Source: Gammaproteobacteria bacterium
GTDB lineage: Bacteria; Pseudomonadota; Gammaproteobacteria; JAJPIJ01
NCBI GenBank assembly: GCA_022071965.1
Contig: JAJVIQ010000017.1
Span: 1 to 64,000 of the forward strand
DNA: 64,000 bases
Reading direction: 5' to 3'
Below the pieces are notes generated by a model. The model worked only from the letters and a program-made list of their open reading frames with translations. It did no database searches and had not been told where the DNA came from. Numbering within the stretch: position 1 is the first letter of the stretch; every line of letters starts with the position of its first letter. The position numbers and the translations under genes were made by a program. This document shows positions 21,975-30,022 of the stretch, piece by piece.

Positions 21975-23846
21975 ATGCCGCAGTTCCTGAGTTTCCGCGA
22001 CCGTCAATCGGAGGTCCGCATCGCTCGCAGCCGCGTGTTCGTGGCGACGGCGCTGATGATCCTGATGCTGTTCGCGCTGCTGGCACGGCTGGCATATCTG
22101 CAGATCGTGCGGCACGATCATTACACCACGCTGTCCCGGGACAACCGCGTGAAGATCGTTCCGGTGGCGCCGACGCGGGGTCTCATCTTCAGTCGCGACG
22201 GGATCCTGCTCGCCGACAATCGCCCGTCGTTCCGTCTCCAGGTCGTGCCGGAGCGCATCGAGGACATGCGGGAGGCGCTGGCGAAGGTGTCCACCGTCGT
22301 CGACCTCACACCTTCTGACATCGAGCGCTTCCAGCGGCTGCGCAAGCGCAAGCGCAGCTTCGACACCGTGCCGCTGCGATTCAACCTGACCGAGGAGGAG
22401 GTGGCGCGATTTTCCGTGGATCGGCATCGATTCCCCGGTTTCGAGGTCACCGCATCGCTCACGCGGCATTATCCCGTCGGGGCGCCGCTGGTTCACGCCG
22501 TCGGTTACGTCGGGCGCATCGATGAGGACGATCTGGATGGACTGGACCCGGACAATTACAGCGCGACCACGCATATCGGCAAGATCGGCGTGGAGCAGTA
22601 CTACGAGGCGACGCTGCACGGTCGCGTCGGCCTGGATCAGGTCGAAGTCAACTCGCAGGGACGCACGCTGCGCGTGCTGGACAGCAAGCCGCCGGGCCCC
22701 GGCGCGACGATACGCCTGACGATTGACACGCGTCTGCAGGCGGCCGCGACGCGCGCGCTGGGGGATCGCCGCGGCGCGGTCGTGGCGATCGATCCGAACA
22801 CTGGCGAGGTCCTCGCGCTGGTCAGCACGCCGACCTTCGACCCGAATCCCTTCGTCAACGGGATCAGCGCGGCGCTCTTCGGCGACCTGCGCGATTCGCC
22901 CGACCGGCCGTTGTTCAACCGCGCGCTGCAGGCCGCGTATCCCCCGGGTTCGACCCTGAAGCCTCTCATGGCGCTGGCGGGTCTGCACTACGGGCTGCGC
23001 TCGCCGGCCGACGGCACCTGGTGTCCCGGGTGGTTCGCCCTGGACAACGATCCCCATCGTTACCGCTGCTGGAACAAGTGGGGTCACGGGCGCATGGTCA
23101 TGCGAGAGGCCATCGCGCAATCCTGCGACGTATATTTCTATCAGCTCGCCCTGGATCTCGGCATCGATCGCATGCACGACTTCCTCGACATGTTCGGGCT
23201 GGGCCGGCGCACCCGGATCGACCTGCCGGGCGAGGCCGCGGGCGTGAATCCGTCGCGCGCGTGGAAGCGCAAAGCGCGGAATCTGCCGTGGTACCCGGGT
23301 GAGACGCTGATCGCCGGTATCGGCCAGGGATTCCACACCACGACCCCGCTGCAGCTTGCGCAGGCCGCGGCCGTGATCGCGAGCCGTGGCACCCTGATGC
23401 AGCCCCATCTGGTCTCCCGCATAGAGACCGCGGACGGCAAGGCGACACCGACGGTGGTGAGGCCACGGCGGGTGCTCGCCGATCTCGACCCGAAGGCATG
23501 GGACAGCGTCATCGACGCCATGCATGCAGTGGTCCAGGGCCCCACGGGCACCGCACGGCGTTCCGCCGAGGGTGCTCCGTACGAGTATGCGGGAAAGACG
23601 GGCACCTCCCAGCTGTTCGGCATACGCCAGAACGAGGAGATCGAGACCGAGGACATCGAGGAACGGCTGCGCGATCACGCACTGTTCATCGCCTTCGCGC
23701 CGCTCGATCGTCCGGAGATTGCGCTCGCCGTGATCGTGGAGAACGGCGCGAGCGGCAGCGGATCGGCGGCGCCGGTGGCGCGCAAGGTGCTCGACGAGTA
23801 CTTCCTGCGCATGGGGCATTCCAGGAGGACGGCGCAGAATGGATGA
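21975..23846 (+). CDS. mrdA: Penicillin-binding protein 2
   Basis: PBP2, 623 residues, the elongation-specific transpeptidase. One N-terminal membrane anchor (VATALMILMLFALLARLAYL), a dimerisation/pedestal region beginning at VAPTRGLIFSRDG, and the transpeptidase domain with SxxK at Ser326 (PPGSTLKP), SCD at about 383 and KTG at about 541 (YAGKTGTSQLFG). It cross-links peptidoglycan strands made by RodA. It overlaps mrdB by eight bases, suggesting coupled synthesis of the two partners. Confidence 0.97.
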   Translation: MPQFLSFRDRQSEVRIARSRVFVATALMILMLFALLARLAYLQIVRHDHYTTLSRDNRVKIVPVAPTRGLIFSRDGILLADNRPSFRLQVVPERIEDMREALAKVSTVVDLTPSDIERFQRLRKRKRSFDTVPLRFNLTEEEVARFSVDRHRFPGFEVTASLTRHYPVGAPLVHAVGYVGRIDEDDLDGLDPDNYSATTHIGKIGVEQYYEATLHGRVGLDQVEVNSQGRTLRVLDSKPPGPGATIRLTIDTRLQAAATRALGDRRGAVVAIDPNTGEVLALVSTPTFDPNPFVNGISAALFGDLRDSPDRPLFNRALQAAYPPGSTLKPLMALAGLHYGLRSPADGTWCPGWFALDNDPHRYRCWNKWGHGRMVMREAIAQSCDVYFYQLALDLGIDRMHDFLDMFGLGRRTRIDLPGEAAGVNPSRAWKRKARNLPWYPGETLIAGIGQGFHTTTPLQLAQAAAVIASRGTLMQPHLVSRIETADGKATPTVVRPRRVLADLDPKAWDSVIDAMHAVVQGPTGTARRSAEGAPYEYAGKTGTSQLFGIRQNEEIETEDIEERLRDHALFIAFAPLDRPEIALAVIVENGASGSGSAAPVARKVLDEYFLRMGHSRRTAQNG

Positions 23847-24936
23847 GCCGCGTCCGGTCTGGCAGCGGATGCACGTGGATCCCTGGCTGCTGCTTGGACT
23901 GCTGGCGCTGTGCGGCATCGGGCTGGCCGTGCTGTACAGCGCCAGCGGCGAGGACCTCGCCACGGTCATTCGTCAGGGCACGCGCATGCTGATGGGGCTG
24001 GCCGTCATGGTCATCATCGCGCAGTTTCCTCCGGCCTTTTTCTCCAGGCTGTCGCCGCTGCTGTACATCGTCGGCGTCATCCTGCTCATCATCCTCAATT
24101 ATCACGGCACGGGGCGCGGCGCGCATCGCTGGCTGGATCTCGGGTTCATGCGCTTCCAGCCCGCGGAGATTATGAAGATTGCCGTGCCGCTCGTATGCGC
24201 GCGGTTCATGGCCGCGGGACCGCTGCCACCGACGCTGCCGAGATTGCTGCTGGCGGCGATCCTGATACTCGTCCCCGCCGTCCTCATCGCCGAGCAGCCC
24301 GACCTCGGGACGGGCGCGCTCATCGGTGTCGCCGGCGCGGTGGTGCTCTTCCTTGCCGGTCTGCGGTGGCGATACATCGCCGGCATCGCGGCGGTCGGCC
24401 TGGCCGCGCTGATCCCGCTGTGGACGCTGATGCATGATTACCAGCGCCAGCGCATACTGACGCTGCTCGATCCGGAGGCCGATCCCCTCGGCACGGGCTA
24501 CCACATCATCCAATCCGTGATTGCGGTCGGCTCCGGTGGACTCTTCGGCAAGGGCTGGCTGCAGGGCACGCAGTCGCGCCTGGAATTCCTGCCGGAAAGG
24601 CATACCGACTTCATCTTCGCGGTGCTGTGCGAGGAGTTCGGCTTCATCGGGGCCGTGACCCTTATCGCCCTTTATTGCGCCGTGATCTGGCGGGGACTGG
24701 CGATCGCGCTCGCCGCGCAGGACAGCTTCGGGCGCCTGCTCGCCGGCAGCATCGCCCTGACGTTGTTCGTCTACGTTTTCGTGAACGTCGGCATGGTCAT
24801 CGGGCAATTGCCGGTGGTGGGAGTGCCGCTGCCGTTCGTCTCCTACGGCGGCACGGCTGCCGTGACTCTCATGGCGGGATTCGGTATCCTGATGTCGATT
24901 CATACACACAGGCGGCGTGTTTCGCTGTTCCTATAA
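23839..24936 (+). CDS. mrdB: Peptidoglycan glycosyltransferase RodA
   Basis: RodA, 365 residues, a SEDS-family polymerase with about ten membrane helices. Visible SEDS signatures: RWLDLGFMRFQPAEIMKIAVPL, AEQPDLGTGALI and the C-terminal PLPFVSYGGTAAVTLMAGFG. It polymerises lipid II and works with PBP2, encoded just upstream in an eight-base overlap. Confidence 0.97.
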   Translation: MDEPRPVWQRMHVDPWLLLGLLALCGIGLAVLYSASGEDLATVIRQGTRMLMGLAVMVIIAQFPPAFFSRLSPLLYIVGVILLIILNYHGTGRGAHRWLDLGFMRFQPAEIMKIAVPLVCARFMAAGPLPPTLPRLLLAAILILVPAVLIAEQPDLGTGALIGVAGAVVLFLAGLRWRYIAGIAAVGLAALIPLWTLMHDYQRQRILTLLDPEADPLGTGYHIIQSVIAVGSGGLFGKGWLQGTQSRLEFLPERHTDFIFAVLCEEFGFIGAVTLIALYCAVIWRGLAIALAAQDSFGRLLAGSIALTLFVYVFVNVGMVIGQLPVVGVPLPFVSYGGTAAVTLMAGFGILMSIHTHRRRVSLFL

Positions 24937-24941
24937 AGCGC

Positions 24942-25946
24942 GTGCGGCTCATATCGAATTTCACGGCGGCGCTTCTGCTGATGTTTCAGGGCGTCGTGTT
25001 CGCCGGAAGCGACAATGCGTTCGACTCCGAGAGGCTGGGGGCCTTCATCCTCGACATGGAGCAGAAGCACGGATTCTCGCGGACCGAACTGCAGCGGCTG
25101 TTTGACGAGGCGACGTTGCAACCGGGCATCCTGCAGGCCATCGCCAGGCCGGCGGAAAGCAAGCCGTGGCATCAGTACCGCAACATCTTCCTCACCCGGG
25201 ATCGCATCGACGGCGGGCTCGCGTTCTGGCGGGCCAACTCACCGAAGCTCGACGAGGCGTTGCGCCGTTTCGGCGTCGAGCCGGAGATCGTCGTCGCCAT
25301 AATCGGTGTGGAGACCTCCTACGGCCGGAATACCGGCAAGTACCGCGTCATCGACGCGCTCGCGACGCTGGGCTTCAACTATCCCAAGCGGGCCACCTTC
25401 TTCAGGAGCGAGTTGGAGAACTATCTCCTGCTGGCGCGCTCGCAGCATTTCGACCCTCTGGTCCTGACCGGGTCGTACGCGGGCGCCATGGGGCTGCCGC
25501 AGTTCATGCCGAGCAGCTATCGCAGCTACGCCGTGGACTTCGACGACGACACGACCATCGATATCTGGAGCAATCCCACCGACGCGATCGGCAGCGTCGG
25601 CAATTATCTGCGCGAGCACGGCTGGATAGCCGGTGCGCCCATCACGGTATCCGCGCGCGTATCCGGCAGCGGTTACCAGTCGCTGCTGGGGCAGGGCGTG
25701 AAGCCGCGGATGCCTCTCTCGGAGATGCGCGACCTCGGCGTTGAGGCGGTGGCGCCGGTCGACGGCGATCCGAACGCGGCGCTGGTGGAACTGCAGGCGG
25801 AGTACGCCAAGGAGTACTGGCTCGGCTTCAACAACTTCTACGTCATCACCCGGTACAACACCAGCCCGCTGTATGCCATGGCGGTCTACCAGTTGGCCCG
25901 AGCGCTGCGTGACGCGCACGTGGCCGTGGCGGGCGCACCGCAGTAA
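24942..25946 (+). CDS. mltB: Membrane-bound lytic murein transglycosylase B
   Basis: MltB family, 334 residues, GTG start five bases after the mrdB stop; it begins MRLISNFTAALLLMFQGVVFA, a signal peptide. No lipobox Cys is seen, so it may be soluble, unlike E. coli MltB. The catalytic Glu lies in AIIGVETSYGRNTGKY, followed by GAMGLPQFMPSSY. The enzyme cleaves the glycan backbone to make anhydro-muropeptides. It sits between rodA and rlpA. Confidence 0.95.
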   Translation: MRLISNFTAALLLMFQGVVFAGSDNAFDSERLGAFILDMEQKHGFSRTELQRLFDEATLQPGILQAIARPAESKPWHQYRNIFLTRDRIDGGLAFWRANSPKLDEALRRFGVEPEIVVAIIGVETSYGRNTGKYRVIDALATLGFNYPKRATFFRSELENYLLLARSQHFDPLVLTGSYAGAMGLPQFMPSSYRSYAVDFDDDTTIDIWSNPTDAIGSVGNYLREHGWIAGAPITVSARVSGSGYQSLLGQGVKPRMPLSEMRDLGVEAVAPVDGDPNAALVELQAEYAKEYWLGFNNFYVITRYNTSPLYAMAVYQLARALRDAHVAVAGAPQ

Positions 25947-25948
25947 AC

Positions 25949-26881
25949 ATGGTCACGCGACGATCGCCGGCCGTATGGCTCATGGTCGCGACGCTCCCCA
26001 TCGCAATCGCCGGGTGCGCAGGGCCCGCTGCCCGTGATGGCGAGCCGCCGCCCGCGGCGCCGCGCGAGATCGACGCCCGGCGCGTGCCGGATGCGGTTCC
26101 CCACCCCGAACCCCTTTCGAAGTACGGCAACCCGGAGTCCTACGAGGTCATGGGACAGCGCTACTTCCCGATGCGTGCTGCCTACGGATTTGTGGAACGC
26201 GGCATCGCCTCGTGGTACGGCCCGGACTTTCACGGCAAGCGCACCTCGAGCGGCGAGCGCTATGACATGTACCGGATGACGGCAGCGCACAAGACGTTGC
26301 CGATCCCCTGTTATGTCGAGGTCGTGAACCTGCAGAACGGCCGCCGCGCGGTGCTGAAGGTGAACGATCGGGGTCCCTTCAAGGACAACCGGGTCATCGA
26401 TCTTTCCTACATCGCGGCACGCAAGCTCGGCATCTGGCAGAAGGGGACCGGCCTGGTCGAGGTCCGGCTTATCGACGCGGCGCACCCGATTGTTCCGAAC
26501 ATCGCGGGGCCGCGGCGCGCGCCGGGGAGCCCGGTGATCGCCTCGTCCGTGCTCCCGGAGGCGACGGGCGCGCCGGAACCGGTGATCGCGGCAGCGCCTT
26601 CGGCGCATCCGGACGTGGCGGGCGCGAAAACCGGCAATCTGCAGGCGACGCCGCCGTTCTTCCTGCAGGTGGGTGCGTTCGTCGAGCTCGGCAATGCCGA
26701 GCGCCTGCGCGCCCGCCTGTTGGCGAGCCTGCGCGACGTGCACGTCAGTCCCGCAGACAGCAACGGTCAGGCCGTCTATCGCGTCCGGGTCGGCCCGTTC
26801 ACCGACGTCGTAAGCTCGGATCAGGTCGTTCAGAAACTGCAGCAGCTGGGCATCGATCAGCATCGGGTCGTCACCGACTGA
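25949..26881 (+). CDS. rlpA: Septal ring lytic transglycosylase RlpA family lipoprotein
   Basis: RlpA, 310 residues. Signal peptide with lipobox ending at Cys23 (PIAIAGC), a double-psi beta-barrel domain (about residues 85-185: GIASWYGPDFHGKRTSSGE, MTAAHKTLP, VKVNDRGPF-type segment) and a C-terminal SPOR domain (FFLQVGAFVELGNAERLRAR to YRVRVGPF). In Pseudomonas RlpA digests denuded glycan strands at the septum. It starts two bases after the mltB stop. Confidence 0.95.
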   Translation: MVTRRSPAVWLMVATLPIAIAGCAGPAARDGEPPPAAPREIDARRVPDAVPHPEPLSKYGNPESYEVMGQRYFPMRAAYGFVERGIASWYGPDFHGKRTSSGERYDMYRMTAAHKTLPIPCYVEVVNLQNGRRAVLKVNDRGPFKDNRVIDLSYIAARKLGIWQKGTGLVEVRLIDAAHPIVPNIAGPRRAPGSPVIASSVLPEATGAPEPVIAAAPSAHPDVAGAKTGNLQATPPFFLQVGAFVELGNAERLRARLLASLRDVHVSPADSNGQAVYRVRVGPFTDVVSSDQVVQKLQQLGIDQHRVVTD

Positions 26882-27034
26882 ATACCGCGGCCGCGGCGTG
26901 CTTTCGGCGGTGCCGGACGAGGATCCGCGTATCTGGCGGCAGTCAGGCGCGGGATTCGGTCCGGTCGGTCCCGGGCATTCCCCGGCCGCGGGAGGCTGAT
27001 AGAATGCGCGCTTGTCGAAAGGCCCCGGAATGCG

Positions 27035-28255
27035 ATGAACCTGCCAGTCTCCGTAACGCTTCTCCTTGCACTGTCTCTTGCACTGACCCGTCCCGTTGGC
27101 GCCGTGGAAAATAGCAGCACAGCGGCAGATCCGGCGACGTCGCCCGCCCCTGCGCCGCCCCTGCCGCCGGCGGCTCCGGCGACCATCATCCCGGCACCGC
27201 CGGCGCTCGCCGCGAGGGCGTGGATACTCGTCGATTTCGACAGCGGGGCCGTGCTGGCGGAAGCCAACGCCGACGCGCGCGTCGAGCCGGCCAGCATCAC
27301 CAAGATCATGACGATCTACTCGGTCTCTCAGCTGCTCAAGGCAGGCCGCATCAAGCTGACGGACCCGGTGCCGATCAGCGCCAAGGCCCGCAGCATGACC
27401 GGATCGCGCATGTTCGTGGAGCAGGGCGCCAAGGTGACGCTCGAGGACTTGATGAAGGGAGACATCATTCAATCCGGCAACGACGCCAGCGTCGCGCTTG
27501 CCGAATACGCCGCCGGCAGCGAGGAGGTCTTCGCATCGCTGATGAACCGGAACGCCGCCAGCCTCGGCATGACCGCGACGCACTTCGTCAACAGCACCGG
27601 GCTGCCGGATCCCGACCATTACACCACCGCACGCGACCTCTCCCGCGCGGCCGTGGCGCTGATCCGCGATCATCCGGATGTGTACCGCTGGTTTTCGATC
27701 AGGGAGTTCACGTATCACGGAATTACGCAGCCCAACCGCAACAAGCTGTTGTGGCGGGACCCTACCATCGACGGCATCAAGACCGGTTACCACGAGGCCG
27801 CCGGGTACTGCCTCGCGGCCTCCGCCCTGCGTGACAACATGCGGTTGATCGCGATCGTGCTCGGTACGGACAGCGAGAACTCCCGGGCGGACGCCGCCGC
27901 GGCCCTGCTCAATTACGGATTCCAGTTCTACGAGACGAGGCGGGTGTTCACTGCCAACCAGCCGATCAAGAGCGTGCGCGTGTGGAAGGGCGACGTCGCG
28001 GAGGTCCCGCTGGGCCTGCAGCGGGACCTCTATGTCACCGTCGCCCGCGGACAGATCCCGCGACTGCGGAGCGCCATGCAGTTCACCTCGAAGCTGGTCG
28101 CGCCGGTTGCCGGCGGGCAGGGCGTCGGACAGCTGCGCGTGACCCTGGACGGCAGGGTAATCGCGCAGCGCCCCGTCGTGGCGCTCGAGGCCGTGAGCGA
28201 GGCGGGGTTGTGGGGTCGCACCGTGGATGGAATCAAGCTGATGTTCGAGGACTGA
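27035..28255 (+). CDS. dacA: D-alanyl-D-alanine carboxypeptidase (PBP5/6 family)
   Basis: DacA, 406 residues. Signal peptide (VTLLLALSLALTRPVGA), then an unusually Pro/Ala-rich linker (residues about 25-58), then the peptidase S11 domain with SITK at Ser87, SGN at about 147 and KTG at about 249, and a C-terminal PBP5-type beta domain. It removes the terminal D-Ala from pentapeptide stems and controls cross-linking. The AT-rich TAGAAT about 35 bases upstream may be a -10 element, separating it from rlpA. Confidence 0.95.
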   Translation: MNLPVSVTLLLALSLALTRPVGAVENSSTAADPATSPAPAPPLPPAAPATIIPAPPALAARAWILVDFDSGAVLAEANADARVEPASITKIMTIYSVSQLLKAGRIKLTDPVPISAKARSMTGSRMFVEQGAKVTLEDLMKGDIIQSGNDASVALAEYAAGSEEVFASLMNRNAASLGMTATHFVNSTGLPDPDHYTTARDLSRAAVALIRDHPDVYRWFSIREFTYHGITQPNRNKLLWRDPTIDGIKTGYHEAAGYCLAASALRDNMRLIAIVLGTDSENSRADAAAALLNYGFQFYETRRVFTANQPIKSVRVWKGDVAEVPLGLQRDLYVTVARGQIPRLRSAMQFTSKLVAPVAGGQGVGQLRVTLDGRVIAQRPVVALEAVSEAGLWGRTVDGIKLMFED

Positions 28256-28290
28256 CCGGGAGCGCCACCACGCTCGCTGGCGACCGCACG

Positions 28291-29139
28291 ATGACCATCG
28301 CCTATCTCAACGGGACGTTCCTGCCGGTCGAGCAGGCACAGGTGTCCGTGCTCGACCGCGGCTTTCTCTTCGGTGACGGCGTTTACGAGGTCGTGCCGGT
28401 CTTCGAGGGCAGGACCTTTCGCATGGCGGAGCACCTTCGCCGTCTCGATAGATCCCTGCACGCCGTCCGCATCGGCAATCCACATTCGCATTCGCGATGG
28501 GAGTCGATTGTCGACGAACTCATAGTACGCAACGGCGGCGGCGCGCAGGTCGTGTACATGCAGGTGACCCGCGGCGTAGCGGGCATGCGCGACCATGTGC
28601 CCGTGGCGCCCGTCGTGCCGACGGTGTTTGCCATGAGCTATCCGGTCGTGCGCGACAATCACAGGCCGGTGGCGGTGGTGACGGTCGACGACATCCGGTG
28701 GCAATGGTGCGACGTCAAATCGATCGCGCTGCTCGCAAACGTGCTGATGCGCATGAATGCTGCCGAGGAGGGCGCCTACGAGGCCCTGCTGGTGCGCGAC
28801 GGCCTGGTCAACGAGGGCGCGGCGAGCAACGTATTCGTCGTCAAGGACGGCGTCGTCGTCACGCCGCCGCACGGTAAGTGCCTGCTGCCCGGCGTCACCC
28901 GTGATCTGATCGTCGAGTTGCTGCCGAGGCACGGGATCGAGTGTCAGGAGCGCGTGATCCGGCGCCCGGAGCTCGACACGGCGGACGAGATCTGGGTGAC
29001 CGGATCGAGCCGCGAGATCGCGCCGGTGACGAGCCTGAACAGGAAGGCTGTGGGCAATGGCGAGCCCGGGCCTTTGTGGTGGCGGGTGGTGGCAATGTAC
29101 GAGGCCTTTCGTGACGCCGCGATCAGGTCGGGCACATGA
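28291..29139 (+). CDS. dat: D-amino-acid transaminase
   Basis: 282 residues, class IV PLP-dependent aminotransferase. Signatures: VLDRGFLFGDGVYEVVPVFEG at the N-terminus, the PLP lysine at about residue 143 (CDVKSIALLANVL), LVNEGAASNVFVV and EIWVTGSSREIAPVT. D-amino-acid transaminases make D-Glu or D-Ala. The neighbouring dacA and the wall gene block support this over a branched-chain or 4-amino-4-deoxychorismate role. It begins 35 bases after dacA. Confidence 0.88.
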   Translation: MTIAYLNGTFLPVEQAQVSVLDRGFLFGDGVYEVVPVFEGRTFRMAEHLRRLDRSLHAVRIGNPHSHSRWESIVDELIVRNGGGAQVVYMQVTRGVAGMRDHVPVAPVVPTVFAMSYPVVRDNHRPVAVVTVDDIRWQWCDVKSIALLANVLMRMNAAEEGAYEALLVRDGLVNEGAASNVFVVKDGVVVTPPHGKCLLPGVTRDLIVELLPRHGIECQERVIRRPELDTADEIWVTGSSREIAPVTSLNRKAVGNGEPGPLWWRVVAMYEAFRDAAIRSGT

Positions 29140-29193
29140 GCCTCGTCATGCTCGTCTCCGCGCCAGGGAACGGCTGAAAGGTCTGCAACGGCG

Positions 29194-29550
29194 ATGGAGA
29201 TCTTCAAGGAGTTCAACATCGAGGCGGCGCACCGTCTGCCGAACCTGCCGCGGAGCCACAAGTGCTCGCGGCTGCACGGGCATTCCTTCCGGATCGGGGT
29301 GTTTCTGGAGGGGCCGCTGGAGGAGCCCCTGGGATGGGTGCAGGATTTCGCCGACGTCAAGGCGGCCTTCCAGCCCATCTTCGAGGAGATCGATCACAAC
29401 TATCTGAACGAGATCCCGGGTCTCGAGAATCCGACCAGCGAGAATCTCGCGCGCTGGATATGGAGACGCCTGAAGCCCGCGCTGCCGGCATTGTGCCGCG
29501 TCGAGGTTCGCGAGACCTGCACTGCCGGGTGCATCTACCGCGGTGACTGA
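29194..29550 (+). CDS. queD: 6-carboxy-5,6,7,8-tetrahydropterin synthase
   Basis: QueD, 118 residues, a typical length. Zinc ligands His13 (AAHRLP), His28 and His30 (LHGHSF) and the catalytic Cys24 (HKCSRLHGH) are visible. GWVQDFADVK, DHNYLN and NPTSENLARWIW complete the family pattern. The enzyme converts dihydroneopterin triphosphate in the queuosine pathway. No other queuosine gene is adjacent. Confidence 0.95.
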   Translation: MEIFKEFNIEAAHRLPNLPRSHKCSRLHGHSFRIGVFLEGPLEEPLGWVQDFADVKAAFQPIFEEIDHNYLNEIPGLENPTSENLARWIWRRLKPALPALCRVEVRETCTAGCIYRGD

Positions 29551-29641
29551 TGCGCGGTGCTTCTTCATGCCGCGGCTGCTCTGCCGGGCACGGCGGTGGC
29601 GAGCGGCGGCTGCCCGGCCTGCCACGGCCCACCGGTGAGCG

Positions 29642-29671
29642 TTGGACAAGGCCTCCAGCCTTGGTTAGAGT
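29642..29671 (+). promoter_or_regulatory. Candidate promoter of the riboswitch-btuB transcript
   Basis: TTGGAC and TAGAGT separated by 18 bases, directly upstream of the cobalamin riboswitch. Both boxes are imperfect, but the position a few bases before the expected riboswitch 5' end is right. Confidence 0.45.
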
Positions 29672-29674
29672 GGC

Positions 29675-29875
29675 GGCGTTACAGGTGCCCTTGGAGCATC
29701 CGCTGACAAGGGTGAAACGGGAAGTCCGGTGCGCTCAGGCCTCGAGCCCTGCTGCAAATCCGGCGCTGCCCCCGCAACGGTAAGCGAGTTCTAGCGCGTC
29801 ACACCGCCACTGTGCCCCCGCGGCACGGGAAGGCGACGCGCCGGCGTACTCGCGAGCCCGGAGACCGGCCTGTAA
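29675..29875 (+). ncRNA. Cobalamin (B12) riboswitch
   Basis: All characteristic blocks occur in order: ACAGGTGCCC, GGGTGAAACGGGAAGTCCGG, GCTGCCCCCGCAACGGTAA, then the B12 box region CCACTG with GGGAAGGCG, and finally GAGCCCGGAGACCGGCCTGT. These match the AdoCbl riboswitch consensus. It lies about 150 bases before the TonB-dependent receptor start, so high cobalamin should repress that gene, probably by blocking ribosome binding. The boundaries are approximate. Confidence 0.95.
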
Positions 29876-30022
29876 TCAGTATCCGACCGTTGCGGAGGGC
29901 AGCGAGGCGCGGCGATATCGCGGGCTCGTTGCCCTCGAGCCACGCATCCTCTCCCCTGACCGCGAGCGGCGGCCAACTCATTACGTTGCCGGCGCGGGGC
30001 GCGGCCGGCCCGGGGAGCACGC

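Noticed and set aside
21489-23969. An 826-codon open frame on the minus strand across mreD-mrdA
   Set aside because: Antisense of confirmed mreD and PBP2 genes in high-GC DNA; Arg/His/Gln-rich, with no domain. The plus-strand genes have intact catalytic motifs.
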